Source of the DNA: CAZZKE01 sp964655005
GTDB lineage: Bacteria; Pseudomonadota; Alphaproteobacteria; Rhodospirillales; JABHCV01
Length of the DNA: 64,000 nt
Direction: 5' to 3'
Assembly: GCA_964655005.1 (NCBI GenBank)
Contig: CAZZKE010000009.1
Coordinates: forward strand, 1-64,000
Each line of letters opens with the position of its first letter. Position 1 is the first letter of the stretch. A program made the translations under genes and the position numbers. The notes beneath the pieces were generated by a model. The model worked only from the letters and a program-made list of their open reading frames with translations, was not told the origin of the DNA and ran no database searches. Below are positions 8,322 through 18,269 of the stretch, piece after piece.

Positions 8322-11105
8322 ATGCACATAAGACTGAATCATATCCTGTTTCTGGGATTTACCCTGATTTCCATGGTTCCCGTCATCCTGCTGGCGTGGT
8401 GGATGCAGCAATCGGCGCTCGACAAGGAAATCAAGGCGGTCAAGGAAAAGCACCTGCTGGTCGCCCGCAACCTGACCGGCGCCCTTAACCGCTATGTCAC
8501 CGATGTCGAAGCCGGGTTCGAACTGGCGACCAAGGCCCTTGGCCCCGATCATCAGGGTTCGGGCATCGAAGGGCTGCTGAAAGGGGTATATTTAAAACAT
8601 GTGTTTTTGATCGACGCGTCGGGCCGGATTATCAAGACCACGTCCATGAAAGTGGGCGACATGACGAATCTGGCGCTTGACCGGGTGTTGGCTGAACTGG
8701 CCCCGGTATTCAAACAGGCCCAGGCCCGACCGGGGAAGATCGTATACAGCGATCTGATGAGGGGGATAGAAGGTAAACCCAGTATTTTCCTTGTTCGCAG
8801 CCTCGATTCCGATCATTTTTTTGTCGGCGCCATGGGCACCGAATACATTGTCGAAGTCCAGCGCTCCGTCGCTTTCGGCAATCGCGGCCACGCGACTATT
8901 ATCGACCGTCGGGGGCGGACCATAGCCCATCCGGTGACCGAATGGCGCGACACCATGAAGGACATAAGTTTTCTGCCGCCGGTGCAGAAAATGATGCTGG
9001 GTCAGACCGGAGTGATGCAGTTCTATTCCCCGGCGATGCAGGCCGACATGATTGCCGGTTATACCACCGTCAAGAAGGTTGGCTGGGGGGTGATGATTCC
9101 GCAGCCGTTCGGGGAACTTGTCGAAAAGGCCGAAGGCGTAGTCAAGGTCGCCTTCAGCATCGCCCTGCTTGGCGTTATTGTCGCCGGCCTTATCAGTTGG
9201 TGGCTGGCCAGTTATCTGGTTAGGCCGATAGACGCGGTGGTGGTTTCCGCCCGCGCCGCCAGCCAGGGCCGGCTATCGTTCGAACTTCCCCGAATGGGGC
9301 GAATCGTGCCGCAGGAATTGCGCCAACTGGTGAACTCGTTCAATCACATGGTGCAGCAGATCAACGCCAAGAACCGGGAAGTGGAAAAAAGTGCGGCGCG
9401 TTTGGCGGAAGCCCAGCGCATCGCCAGACTGGGCAATTGGGAATGGAACAGCGCTACGGATCAGTTGTGGTGCTCCGAAGAAGTAAGCCGTATTTTTGGC
9501 CAGGCGCCGGAAAAATTCAGCAGCGACCGCGCGACCGCTCTTGACATGGTCCATCCCGATGATCGTGAAGCGGTAAAAAAAACGATGGACGAAACCCTGG
9601 CATCCGGTCGGCGAGCGGCCATTGATCATCGTATCGTCATGGCCGACGGAAGCGAAAAAATAGTGCATTTGGAAATGATTGCCCAGCGTAACGACAACGG
9701 CGGCGGCGCCTGGCTGGTTGGCACCACCCACGATATTACGGCGGCCAAGGAATACGAGGAACGGCTGATATATCAGGCCAATTACGATGAACTGACCGGC
9801 CTGCCTAACCGGACGCTGTTTCTCGACCGGCTGTCCCAGGCCCTGCTGGTGGCCCGGCGGACCAGCGACCGTGTCGGCCTGCTATTCATCGATATCGACA
9901 ACTTCAAGGAGGTCAACGATACCCTGGGTCACACCAACGGCGACAAGCTGCTGATACAAGCCAGCCGGCGGCTTCGGGAATGCGTCCGCGGCGCCGACAC
10001 CGTGGCCCGTTTAAGCGGCGATGAATTTACCGTTATTCTGGAAAATTCCCTGCATGACAAGGATGTTGCCGTGGTTGCCGAAAAAATCGTAAACGCCATG
10101 GCCAGGCCCTTCAAGATAGATACCTACGAAGTCCTGGTCGGGGCCAGCATCGGCATCAGCCTTTATCCCAACGACGGCGACGACACCGCGACCATGCTGG
10201 GCAACGCCGATATCGCTATGTTCAGGGCCAAGGACCGGGGCCGCAATTCATTTTGTTTTTTCACCTCGGGCATGAACGACCAGATGATGCACAATATGAA
10301 GCTGGGTAACGATTTGCACTATGCCCTCAATCGCAACGAATTCAGCGTTCATTATCAGCCGATTGTCGATGTCGCGGCGAACAGGATCGTCGCGGCGGAA
10401 GCGCTGGTGCGCTGGAAACACCCGAAAAGAGGCTGGATTCCGCCATCGGAATTTATTTCCCTGGCCGAAGAGCGGGGCTTTATCGGGCCGCTTGGTGAAT
10501 GGGTGCTGGAGACCGCCTGCCGCGAGGCTGTCCGCTGGCGCGAAGAATTGCCGGCGGCGCCCCGGCTGTCGGTCAACCTGTCCATTCGCCAGCCCAAGCT
10601 GGGGCTCGACAGGGACAGGATTGGCGCCCTGTTGCAAAAAAGCGGCATGGACCCCCGCCAACTGACCTTCGAAATCACCGAGAGTCTGGTCATGGAGGAT
10701 TCCGCCGAGGCCATGGCCTGGCTGGATTCGGTAAGAAGCCTGGGCATCCGGTTTTCCATCGATGACTTCGGCACCGGCTATTCATCGCTCAGTTACCTGA
10801 AGCGCCTGCCGGTTAATACCCTGAAAATCGACCAATCGTTCCTGACCGATTTGAGTGACGGTTCGGGCAATGCGTCGCTGGTCGAATCGATTATCGCACT
10901 GGCCGCCAGCTTCGGGCTTGGCGTAGTCGCCGAGGGGGTCGAGGAAAGGCGGCAGGTGGATTTTCTGCACCGGCGGGGATGTTATCTGTTGCAGGGCTAT
11001 TATTTCAGCCGCCCGCTGCCGCCAGACGAATTTCTGGCCCTGCTGAAGGACTGGCGCGGTGGAATTCCCGAGGCGCTGACCCGCATGGAAGGCGGGCGTA
11101 AGTAA
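8322..11105 (+). CDS. Membrane sensor Cache-HAMP-PAS-GGDEF-EAL protein
   Basis: 927-residue cyclic-di-GMP enzyme. Order seen: membrane helix (~6-27), periplasmic Cache-like sensor (~30-275, with GRTIAHPVTEWRDTMKDIS typical of dCache), second helix (~278-300), HAMP (from VRPIDAVVVSARAASQGRL), PAS (~365-480, ending in a PAC-like WLVGTTHDIT), GGDEF from DELTGLPNRTLF, EAL to the end. The cyclase site is SGDEF (~565-569), a variant that can be active. The EAL domain keeps EALVRW (~692), NLS, E-TES and DDFGTGYSSLSYL, so phosphodiesterase activity is likely. Only two bases separate its stop from uvrD. Confidence 0.93.
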   Translation: MHIRLNHILFLGFTLISMVPVILLAWWMQQSALDKEIKAVKEKHLLVARNLTGALNRYVTDVEAGFELATKALGPDHQGSGIEGLLKGVYLKHVFLIDASGRIIKTTSMKVGDMTNLALDRVLAELAPVFKQAQARPGKIVYSDLMRGIEGKPSIFLVRSLDSDHFFVGAMGTEYIVEVQRSVAFGNRGHATIIDRRGRTIAHPVTEWRDTMKDISFLPPVQKMMLGQTGVMQFYSPAMQADMIAGYTTVKKVGWGVMIPQPFGELVEKAEGVVKVAFSIALLGVIVAGLISWWLASYLVRPIDAVVVSARAASQGRLSFELPRMGRIVPQELRQLVNSFNHMVQQINAKNREVEKSAARLAEAQRIARLGNWEWNSATDQLWCSEEVSRIFGQAPEKFSSDRATALDMVHPDDREAVKKTMDETLASGRRAAIDHRIVMADGSEKIVHLEMIAQRNDNGGGAWLVGTTHDITAAKEYEERLIYQANYDELTGLPNRTLFLDRLSQALLVARRTSDRVGLLFIDIDNFKEVNDTLGHTNGDKLLIQASRRLRECVRGADTVARLSGDEFTVILENSLHDKDVAVVAEKIVNAMARPFKIDTYEVLVGASIGISLYPNDGDDTATMLGNADIAMFRAKDRGRNSFCFFTSGMNDQMMHNMKLGNDLHYALNRNEFSVHYQPIVDVAANRIVAAEALVRWKHPKRGWIPPSEFISLAEERGFIGPLGEWVLETACREAVRWREELPAAPRLSVNLSIRQPKLGLDRDRIGALLQKSGMDPRQLTFEITESLVMEDSAEAMAWLDSVRSLGIRFSIDDFGTGYSSLSYLKRLPVNTLKIDQSFLTDLSDGSGNASLVESIIALAASFGLGVVAEGVEERRQVDFLHRRGCYLLQGYYFSRPLPPDEFLALLKDWRGGIPEALTRMEGGRK

Positions 11106-11107
11106 AA

Positions 11108-13354
11108 ATGAACGATCCGTTTGATCTTGCCGAAGAAACGCCGGGACCAGCCCGGCCGAACTATCTGGACGGCCTGAACGAGGCCCAGCGCCAGGCGGTC
11201 GAAGCGACCGACGACCCGGTGCTGGTATTGGCCGGCGCCGGCACCGGCAAGACCCGTGTCCTGACCACCCGGCTGGCCCATATCCTGATGCAGGGCATGG
11301 CCAACCCGTGGGAAATGCTGGCCGTCACGTTTACCAACAGGGCGGCCCGTGAAATGCAGGGACGGGTTTCGAGCTTGCTGGGGCGCACTACCGAGGGTTG
11401 GTGGGTCGGTACATTCCATGCCCTGGGGGCGCGCATTTTGCGCCGTCATGCCGAGGCGGTGGGGCTTAAATCCAACTTCACTATCCTTGACGCCGACGAT
11501 CAGGTGCGGTTGGTCAAGCGGCTTATGGAAGACCACGAAATTGACGACAAGCGCTGGCCGCCGCGGCTTGTCTCGGGCGTTATCCAGCGCTGGAAAGATC
11601 GTGGCCTGATGCCGGACAAGGTTAGCGACGCCGAAGGCGCCGATGCCGCCGACGGCAAGGCCATCGGCATCTATGCCGAATATCAGGACCGGCTGCACAC
11701 CCTTAACGCCGCCGATTTTGGCGACCTTTTGCTACTTTGCCTGGAGCTGTTCCGGCTGCAACCCGATGTCTTGCAAAAATACCAGCGGAAATTCCGCTAC
11801 ATCATGGTCGACGAATACCAGGATACCAATGTCGCCCAGTACCTGTGGCTCAGGCTGCTGGCCCAGGGGCACCGGAATATCTGCTGCGTCGGCGATGACG
11901 ATCAGTCGATCTACAGTTGGCGCGGCGCCGAGGTCGGCAATATTCTCCGTTTCGAGCAGGATTTTCCGGGTGCCCGGGTGATCCGGCTGGAACGCAATTA
12001 CCGCTCGACGCCGCATATTCTGGCCGCCGCCTCGGGCCTGATCGCCCACAACGAAGGCCGCCTCGGCAAGACGCTGTGGACCGACCTGGATGAGGGTGAG
12101 AGGGTCCGTGTACACGGGGTCTGGGACGGCGCGGAAGAAGCCCGTCTGGTCGGTGACGAGATCGAGACACAGCAGTCCAGGGGCCGTTCCCTGAACGACA
12201 TGGCGGTGCTGGTCCGGGCCGGCTTTCAGACTCGTGAATTTGAAGAGCGGCTGATTACACTGGGCGTCCCCTACCGGGTAGTCGGCGGCCCCCGGTTCTA
12301 TGAACGCCAGGAAATACGCGACGCCATCGCCTACCTGCGGGTGACCGTTCAGCCTGATGACGATCTGGCCTTCGAGCGTATTGTCAACACCCCCAAACGG
12401 GGCCTCGGCGGCGCTACCCTTCAGGTTTTGCACAGCTATGCCCGGGGCGAGAGAATATCGCTCTACGCCGCCGTCCGGCGATTGATCGAAACCGACGAGC
12501 TGGGCGCCAGGCAGCGCGCCACACTGGGTAATTTGCTGGCCGATTTCGATGGCTGGCGGGACCTGATCGGGCAGATTGAGCATACCGATCTGATGACCCG
12601 TGTGCTCGATGATTCCGGCTATGCCGCCATGTGGAAGGCCTCCAGGACGCCGGAGGCGCCGGGCCGGCTGGAAAACCTCAAGGAACTGCTCTCGGCCATG
12701 GAGGAATTCGAGAACCTGCAAGGGTTCCTGGAACACGTCAGCCTGGTCATGGAAAACGAAGAGCGGGCGGCGGAAGCCAAAATAACCCTGATGACCCTGC
12801 ATGGCGCCAAGGGGCTGGAATTCCAGGTGGTCTTCCTGCCGGGCTGGGAAGAGGGACTGTTTCCGCATCAGCGCGCCCTGGACGAAGGGGGGCAGGCGGC
12901 GCTGGAAGAGGAACGCCGCCTGGCTTATGTGGGGCTGACCCGGGCGCGTCAGCTGGCGATTGTCAGTTCGGCGGCCAATCGCCGCGTATACGGCAACTGG
13001 CAGTCGGCGATCCCGTCGCGGTTTATCGACGAATTACCGCCCGACAACATCGTGTCTGCGGTCGAACGGGGCCTTTATAACGCCCATAATGCCGCCGCGC
13101 CGTTCGATCAGGGGGGGGCTGTATATTCCGGGACCGGCGGTCGGCGTTACAGCGGCGGTTTGCGGGAATCATCACCGCGAATGTCCGCTGAAATGGCCGT
13201 CGCGGAAGACCATGAGTACGCCGTCGGACAGCGAATATTTCACCAGAAATTCGGCTATGGCGCGATCCTCGCCAGCGATGGCGACAAGCTGGAAATCGCC
13301 TTTGAAAAGGCCGGCACCAAAAAGGTCATGGCGGGCTTCGTTACCGCCGCCTGA
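11108..13354 (+). CDS. uvrD: ATP-dependent 3'-5' DNA helicase UvrD/PcrA
   Basis: Superfamily 1A helicase for nucleotide excision and mismatch repair. The 748 residues carry LNEAQRQAVEA (Q motif), AGAGTGKTRVLTTR (Walker A), VDEYQDTN (motif II), GDDDQSIYSWRGAE (motif III), RLERNYRST (motif IV), TLMTLHGAKGLEF (motif V region) and YVGLTRAR (motif VI). The C-terminus has the GQRIFHQKFGYGAI tail, the Tudor-like RNA-polymerase-contacting module of PcrA/UvrD. Length and motif order are normal. Follows the GGDEF-EAL gene with a two-base gap. Confidence 0.95.
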   Translation: MNDPFDLAEETPGPARPNYLDGLNEAQRQAVEATDDPVLVLAGAGTGKTRVLTTRLAHILMQGMANPWEMLAVTFTNRAAREMQGRVSSLLGRTTEGWWVGTFHALGARILRRHAEAVGLKSNFTILDADDQVRLVKRLMEDHEIDDKRWPPRLVSGVIQRWKDRGLMPDKVSDAEGADAADGKAIGIYAEYQDRLHTLNAADFGDLLLLCLELFRLQPDVLQKYQRKFRYIMVDEYQDTNVAQYLWLRLLAQGHRNICCVGDDDQSIYSWRGAEVGNILRFEQDFPGARVIRLERNYRSTPHILAAASGLIAHNEGRLGKTLWTDLDEGERVRVHGVWDGAEEARLVGDEIETQQSRGRSLNDMAVLVRAGFQTREFEERLITLGVPYRVVGGPRFYERQEIRDAIAYLRVTVQPDDDLAFERIVNTPKRGLGGATLQVLHSYARGERISLYAAVRRLIETDELGARQRATLGNLLADFDGWRDLIGQIEHTDLMTRVLDDSGYAAMWKASRTPEAPGRLENLKELLSAMEEFENLQGFLEHVSLVMENEERAAEAKITLMTLHGAKGLEFQVVFLPGWEEGLFPHQRALDEGGQAALEEERRLAYVGLTRARQLAIVSSAANRRVYGNWQSAIPSRFIDELPPDNIVSAVERGLYNAHNAAAPFDQGGAVYSGTGGRRYSGGLRESSPRMSAEMAVAEDHEYAVGQRIFHQKFGYGAILASDGDKLEIAFEKAGTKKVMAGFVTAA

Positions 13355-13426
13355 CAATGGTGATTAACGATTTATTGACCGGACCCGCTTTAAATTTTTG
13401 ATATTGGATTCGCTGGGTGTTGTCTG

Positions 13427-13759
13427 ATGTCACTGTTCCTTTCAGTAGCTGCTTTTTTATTGTCGGTGTCGGCGGTCGTTGTCGGCGCCGCGGCGCTGCG
13501 CCGGATCAACGGCCAGAATGAAGAATTTCTGCAGTCCTATGTCCGGGAAATCCGCAACGACCTGCTGCTAAAGGATCAGCAAATCGCCACCCTGCGCCGG
13601 GAACTGGCCGCGATTCGATCCAACCGGTCGGTCAGCCGCGCCACCTTGCGCAGCCTGGAACAGGAAGCCGCCCGCAAGGCTCAGGCGTTGGCGAAAGCGG
13701 AAGAACCGGGCCTGTTCCTGCCCAGCCACAAGGTTTCGAATAAACGCCGAATCGCCTGA
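13427..13759 (+). CDS. Small membrane-anchored coiled-coil protein, unknown function
   Basis: 110 residues. Residues 3-24 (LFLSVAAFLLSVSAVVVGAAAL) are one hydrophobic anchor, followed by a charged helical region with heptad-like spacing (about 30-90: QNEEFLQSYVREIRNDLLLK…LRRELAAIRSN…LRSLEQEAARKAQALAK). No catalytic motif seen. It lies two bases before prmA on the same strand and 72 bp after uvrD. Architecture alone suggests a scaffold-like inner-membrane protein; I do not recognise a family. Confidence 0.7.
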   Translation: MSLFLSVAAFLLSVSAVVVGAAALRRINGQNEEFLQSYVREIRNDLLLKDQQIATLRRELAAIRSNRSVSRATLRSLEQEAARKAQALAKAEEPGLFLPSHKVSNKRRIA

Positions 13760-13761
13760 TC

Positions 13762-14694
13762 ATGCCTGATCGCCCCGATGCAAGCGCCGCCGGAAGATCG
13801 CTTTGGCGGATAACCATGGCGACCGGAAGCATCACCGTCGCCGCCTATGAAAATGCGCTGGAACCTTTCTGCCGGGCCATTTCCCGGATTGCCGCCGAAA
13901 CTGGAGACGAATGGCGCATCGAGGGATTTTGCGACGTGGAACCGGAACCGGCCAGCCTGAATCAGGCCGTGGCCACGGTCGCCGAGGCATTTTCCCTGCC
14001 CGCACCTTCCCTTGCCGTGGAAGCGGTTGAGCCCCGTGACTGGGTCATCGAAAACCAGCGGACATTCCCGCCAATCCATGCCGGACGCTATTTTATCCAT
14101 GGTTCCCATTACCGGGATCCACCGCCGCCGGGGCGGGTTGCGATCCTTCTTAATCCCGGACGGGCCTTTGGGTCCGGCGATCATGCGACGACCCGGGGCT
14201 GCCTGAAGGCATTGCACGGGCTGGCCCGGACCCACCGCTTTCACAATATGCTCGATATGGGTTGCGGTTCCGGCATCCTGGCTATCGCCATGGCGCGGAC
14301 CTGGACGCATACCGCGACCGGCCCGGTGATGGCCGCCGATAACGACCCCTGGGCCGTTCGGGTAGCCGCAGGAAATTGCCGGCGCAACGGTGTCGGGTTA
14401 CTGGTTCGGGGCACTGTCGGGGACGGCTACAAGTCAAGGGGTATCAGGCGCGCCGGTCCCTATGACCTGATTGTTTCGAACATTCTGGCCAATCCCCTGC
14501 GCCGCATGGCGGCGGAATTGGGCCGCAACCTGAAGCGCGCCGATGCGGGCGGCGGCATTGCCGTGTTGTCGGGCTTCCTGATCCGTGACGCCGGACGGGT
14601 GCTGGCCGCCCATCGCCGGCATGGGCTGCGCCTGTTGCGCTGCTACGATATCGATGGATGGCGGACCATAATTTTGCGGCGCCCGTCCGGATAA
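13762..14694 (+). CDS. prmA: Ribosomal protein L11 methyltransferase PrmA
   Basis: S-adenosylmethionine-dependent enzyme that trimethylates lysines and the N-terminus of ribosomal protein L11. The 310-residue protein has an N-terminal substrate domain (1-130), a linker, then LNPGRAFGSGDHATTRGCL, the PrmA signature, followed by the SAM-binding MLDMGCGSGILAIAMA (~165-180) and the catalytic-loop type NILANPL. The sequence is somewhat divergent from well-studied PrmA but length and motif order agree. An alternative start at the internal ATG about 19 residues in (MATGSITVAAY) is possible. Confidence 0.88.
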   Translation: MPDRPDASAAGRSLWRITMATGSITVAAYENALEPFCRAISRIAAETGDEWRIEGFCDVEPEPASLNQAVATVAEAFSLPAPSLAVEAVEPRDWVIENQRTFPPIHAGRYFIHGSHYRDPPPPGRVAILLNPGRAFGSGDHATTRGCLKALHGLARTHRFHNMLDMGCGSGILAIAMARTWTHTATGPVMAADNDPWAVRVAAGNCRRNGVGLLVRGTVGDGYKSRGIRRAGPYDLIVSNILANPLRRMAAELGRNLKRADAGGGIAVLSGFLIRDAGRVLAAHRRHGLRLLRCYDIDGWRTIILRRPSG

Positions 14695-14748
14695 CGCAGA
14701 AGTGTAGGGCGCGAATGGCTGCGCCGGGTTATATCAAGGAGCGCGGCC

Positions 14749-14790
14749 ATGAAAATGCGGGATCGATCATTGCATGTGGAAACCCTCTGA
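14749..14790 (+). CDS. Possible 13-codon leader peptide overlapping the cyclase start
   Basis: ATCAAGGAGCGCGGCCATG gives a strong ribosome-binding site (AAGGAG) eight bases before an ATG at 14749, opening the short frame MKMRDRSLHVETL that stops at 14790. The adenylate cyclase ATG (14774) lies inside this frame in a different phase and has no good binding site of its own. The leader could load ribosomes for the cyclase by translational coupling. A simple alternative is a one-base assembly error that hides the true cyclase start. Confidence 0.3.
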   Translation: MKMRDRSLHVETL

Positions 14791-16093
14791 ATTCATTTTC
14801 GGCAAACGCCCGGACACGACCCTGCCCGAGCGGGTGCTGATTTCCATTGCCAGCCAGCAGCAGGAAAGCGAAAAGCTGATCGGCTGGGTGCAGCTTATGC
14901 TGGCGTTGATTTTTGCCTCGCTGTGGGCGGTCTCGCCGCCTTCACCCAATACCTTTAGTTTTCAACCGGTGCCGTGGGCGATTGCTTTCTACACCGTGTT
15001 TACGCTCGGTCGTCTGGTGTATTCCTATCGGGGCAATTTGCCCGACTGGTTGCTGGTGTTGTCGGTGGTTATGGACATGGGCCTGCTGATGACCCTGATT
15101 TGGAGCTTTCATATCCAGTATATGCAGCCGCCGTCATTTTATCTAAAGGCGCCGACGCTGATGTATGTGTTTATTTTCATATCCCTGCGCATGCTACGGT
15201 TCGAACCGAAATACATATTCGTTTCGGGCCTGGCGGCGACGGTCGGCTGGATGATCCTGATGGCCTATGTGATCTATGGCGTTCCCGGAGACCCCATGAT
15301 AACCAGGAACTATGTCGAATACATGACTTCCAATGCGATTTTGATCGGCGCCGAAATCGACAAGATGGTTTCCATCGGGCTGGTTACCGTTGTTCTTGGC
15401 ATCGCCGCCATACGCGGGCGGCGGGCGCTGATCCGGGCGGTGCTGGACCGCGAGGCGGCCCAGGACCTGTCACGCTTTATTTCACCCGAGGTGGCCCGGC
15501 GCATTACCCAGGCCGATCAGGCGATCCAGCCCGGCGATGGCGAAGCCATCAACGCCAGTGTCCTGTTCACCGATATCGAGGGTTTTTCCGCCTATTCCGA
15601 AACGGTTAGCCCGAAAATTCTGGCGGCGACGCTGAACCAGTATTTCGGCGCCATGTGCGACGTTATCGACCGTAACGGCGGCGTCATCACGCAATTTCAG
15701 GGGGACGCCATGCTGATTGTTTTCAACGCCATCAGCCCGCTACCGGATCATGCCCGCAAGGCGGTGGAAACGGCGTTGGAAATTCGTCAAATCTGCGCCA
15801 CCCGAACCTTTGGCGATGGCAAGCTGCTACCCACCCGATGCGGCATCAATACCGGTGATATCATGGTTGGCGCGGTCGGCGCCCAGGACCGGCTGGTATT
15901 CACCGTGCACGGCGATAACGTCAATATCGCGGCCAGGCTGGAACAGTTGAACAAGGAACATGGCACCTATGTCATGCTGACCGAGGAAACCCGCCGGGGG
16001 GCCGGCGAGGGCTATCGGTTCCGCCGGGTTTGCGATTGTGTAGTGCGCGGCCGGGAAGCGCCGACCACGGTCTACACTATCGACCCCGACTAA
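14774..16093 (+). CDS. Membrane adenylate/guanylate cyclase (class III), six TM segments
   Basis: 439 residues. Six hydrophobic segments occupy about residues 37-225, then a class III nucleotidyl cyclase domain (~245-435). The domain has SVLFTDIEGFSAYSE with the metal-binding Asp, GGVITQFQGDAMLIVF with the second Asp, RCGINTGDIMVGAVGAQDRL, and VTHGDNVNIAARLEQLN-type transition-state residues (written here as HGDNVNIAARL). The integral-membrane domain resembles MASE-type sensors but is not assigned. Stop codon is seven bases from the convergent bcrD stop. Start context is weak; see the overlapping leader frame. Confidence 0.88.
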   Translation: MWKPSEFIFGKRPDTTLPERVLISIASQQQESEKLIGWVQLMLALIFASLWAVSPPSPNTFSFQPVPWAIAFYTVFTLGRLVYSYRGNLPDWLLVLSVVMDMGLLMTLIWSFHIQYMQPPSFYLKAPTLMYVFIFISLRMLRFEPKYIFVSGLAATVGWMILMAYVIYGVPGDPMITRNYVEYMTSNAILIGAEIDKMVSIGLVTVVLGIAAIRGRRALIRAVLDREAAQDLSRFISPEVARRITQADQAIQPGDGEAINASVLFTDIEGFSAYSETVSPKILAATLNQYFGAMCDVIDRNGGVITQFQGDAMLIVFNAISPLPDHARKAVETALEIRQICATRTFGDGKLLPTRCGINTGDIMVGAVGAQDRLVFTVHGDNVNIAARLEQLNKEHGTYVMLTEETRRGAGEGYRFRRVCDCVVRGREAPTTVYTIDPD

Positions 16094-16100
16094 ACTTGCC

Positions 16101-16937
16101 CTAGGCCGCCAGCTTGGCCAGCTTGTGGTGGCGAAAGGCGCCCCAGATGGCGCCGCCGATGGCGCCGGCGTAAATCGAATCCGGATGGTTCAGGACTTCG
16201 ATTGCGACTTTCTGTTTTTCCATTTCTTCATTCAGGGCGGCCAGCAGGCCGGTATCCAGGGCCAACCCGCCGGTTAACAGAACCGTGCCTTCCTTCATCT
16301 TGATGGCGCGCAGCAGCTTGACCAGGCGACCGGCCATCGACTGGTGGATGCCTTTCAGGATATTGGCCGTCGAAACCTGCCGTGAAACCATGTTGATAAC
16401 ATCGGTTTCCGACAGCACGGCGCAGATCGAAGATACTTTTTCCGGGGCGTCGGCCTGCTGTGACAGATCGCCGATTTCTTCCTGGGTTATGCCCAGGTAG
16501 CGGGCGATGTTTTCCAGAAACTGGCCGGATCCGGAGGCGCACTGCGAGGTCATCTTGTAACTGATAACCTTGCCCCGTTCATCGACGATAATCGCCCGGC
16601 CATGCAGGGCGCCAACGTCGATAACGGCGCCGGCGCGAGGCTCCAGATAAATGCCGCCGCGGGCGTGGGTGGTCATGGAATAAAAGTGGCCGGTGGTGAA
16701 ATTCAGGCTTTCAGCCTCGCCGGTGGTCGCAATATAGGCGACATCGTCGGTCTTTAACCCGGCTTCCGAAAGTGCCGATTCATACGATTCGCGGGCCAGT
16801 CTGTGGGGGTCACGCTGACGAATTTTCTCGGTACAACGGCCAAGCCACTTAGTCTCGCCCTTGCCGCCGTCCTTGACATCGAAGATAACAGCCTTTACGG
16901 CCCCGGTCCCAACATCGATACCTGCTGTGATGGTCAT
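16101..16937 (-). CDS. bcrD: Benzoyl-CoA reductase (class I), subunit D
   Basis: One of two ATP-hydrolysing ASKHA subunits of oxygen-sensitive class I benzoyl-CoA reductase. ATP hydrolysis drives electrons from reduced ferredoxin to the aromatic ring in the cytosol. The 278 residues open with the phosphate-binding GIDVGTGAVKAVIFD. Cys133 (SQCASGSGQFLENIARYLGI) and Cys172 (SSICAVLSETDV) are the ligands of the [4Fe-4S] cluster bridging the two ASKHA subunits. Last gene of the had-oah-dch-bcrCBAD block, 20 bases after bcrA with a GAAGGGA binding site. Orthologue of BadG. Naming follows Thauera. Confidence 0.93.
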   Translation of the reverse strand: MTITAGIDVGTGAVKAVIFDVKDGGKGETKWLGRCTEKIRQRDPHRLARESYESALSEAGLKTDDVAYIATTGEAESLNFTTGHFYSMTTHARGGIYLEPRAGAVIDVGALHGRAIIVDERGKVISYKMTSQCASGSGQFLENIARYLGITQEEIGDLSQQADAPEKVSSICAVLSETDVINMVSRQVSTANILKGIHQSMAGRLVKLLRAIKMKEGTVLLTGGLALDTGLLAALNEEMEKQKVAIEVLNHPDSIYAGAIGGAIWGAFRHHKLAKLAA

Positions 16938-16957
16938 CGCATTTATCCCTTCATTCT

Positions 16958-18253
16958 TTAGTTAATGACTGCCCGGCGGGCGAATTCGGCGGCGCCGAGC
17001 GCACCGGTGTAGATCGATGCCGGGTCGATATTGATTTCCACATCGCCGTAGTTTTCCTTGATTAGCTTCTTGAGTTCGCTGACCGCCGCGCCGTTGTTGG
17101 CGACACCGCCGGTAAAGGTGAACTGGTCGGTGACGCCGCCGGAGCGGGAAACGATGGACATGGCGCGCAGGATAATCGCCCGGTGCAAACCGGCCAGGAT
17201 ATCCTCGCGTTTCTCGCCCAGCGCCAGCCGGTCACGCAGTTCGGCCCCGGCAAACACCGTGCAGGTCGAGTTGATCCGGACATTCTTGGTGGACTTCAGC
17301 GCCAACGGCCCCAGTTCATGCAGTCCCATGTTCATTTCGTCGGCTATATAACCCAGGTAACGACCGCAACCGGCGGCGCAACGGTCGTTCATCTGGAAAT
17401 TTTCGACGATGCCTGCGGCGTCGACCTGAATCGCCTTGGTGTCCTGGCCGCCAATATCCAGCACCGTGCGGGTCTGCGGATACATCAGATGGGCGCCCAG
17501 GCCGTGGCAGAGTATTTCCGAGCGGATATGTTCCTTCGGGAACGGCAGGGTGACGCGGCCATAGCCGGTGCCGACCACATAGGTTTCCTCAAGATCCACA
17601 TCCAGCGCCTTGGCCAGCGCCTTCTGTGCCAGAACCTCGTCGATTAGCATTTCCGGGGATTCCGTCAGCAGCCGGTGCAGCCCGGCCCGGAATTTATCGG
17701 ACAGACCGCTTTCCGGAGGCCGATTCTCGACGTCGATAATGGACTTGTCGTAAAGGTTAAGCAGGGTGTCAAACCGGACGTCGCTTTCCTTGGCGACCTC
17801 CTCGGACAACTGCATGACTCTTGATCCGGCGATATCGCGGAAGAAATCGGACTTGCGCTTGGCCTCGCGGGTGAACATGGCGGCGCTCTCGTCGCGCAGT
17901 CGCGAATAGACCTCGTTCAGGGCCTCAAGGACACCCTCGTCACCGTCCTTGACATGCGTGGCGCAGGTTTCCTGCAAGTCCTGCAATTGTTCCAGGAACT
18001 GCTCGTAGCGGATAGTCCGTTCCAGGTCTGACATCAATTCATCGATGCCGTCGATAGTGGTCAGTTCGCTGATGCCACGCCGAAACAGCGTCAACCGCGC
18101 CCCCAGCCGGGCCTCCTGTTTGGCGACGGAGGCCGCCGTTTCGTAGTTGGAGCGGGAATTGGTGATGCCGCGACCGAGAATCTCGGCGCTCTCGTCCATC
18201 AGGACGGCCTTGGTGGTGGTCGAGCCGAGATCAATGCCGATATAACATTTCAT
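16958..18253 (-). CDS. bcrA: Benzoyl-CoA reductase (class I), subunit A
   Basis: Partner ASKHA ATPase subunit (431 aa) of benzoyl-CoA reductase. It begins [20 protein letters not shown] (phosphate-1 loop), has [12 protein letters not shown] (phosphate-2 region), and the bridging-cluster cysteines Cys292 ([19 protein letters not shown]) and Cys331 ([12 protein letters not shown]). An extra helical insertion of about 150 residues after the first subdomain explains its larger size than BcrD and is characteristic of BcrA/BadF. A strong AAGGAAGGA site precedes the ATG. Located between bcrB and bcrD with short gaps, so co-transcription is likely. Confidence 0.94.
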   Translation of the reverse strand: MKCYIGIDLGSTTTKAVLMDESAEILGRGITNSRSNYETAASVAKQEARLGARLTLFRRGISELTTIDGIDELMSDLERTIRYEQFLEQLQDLQETCATHVKDGDEGVLEALNEVYSRLRDESAAMFTREAKRKSDFFRDIAGSRVMQLSEEVAKESDVRFDTLLNLYDKSIIDVENRPPESGLSDKFRAGLHRLLTESPEMLIDEVLAQKALAKALDVDLEETYVVGTGYGRVTLPFPKEHIRSEILCHGLGAHLMYPQTRTVLDIGGQDTKAIQVDAAGIVENFQMNDRCAAGCGRYLGYIADEMNMGLHELGPLALKSTKNVRINSTCTVFAGAELRDRLALGEKREDILAGLHRAIILRAMSIVSRSGGVTDQFTFTGGVANNGAAVSELKKLIKENYGDVEINIDPASIYTGALGAAEFARRAVIN

Positions 18254-18269
18254 GAAATTTTTCCTTCCT

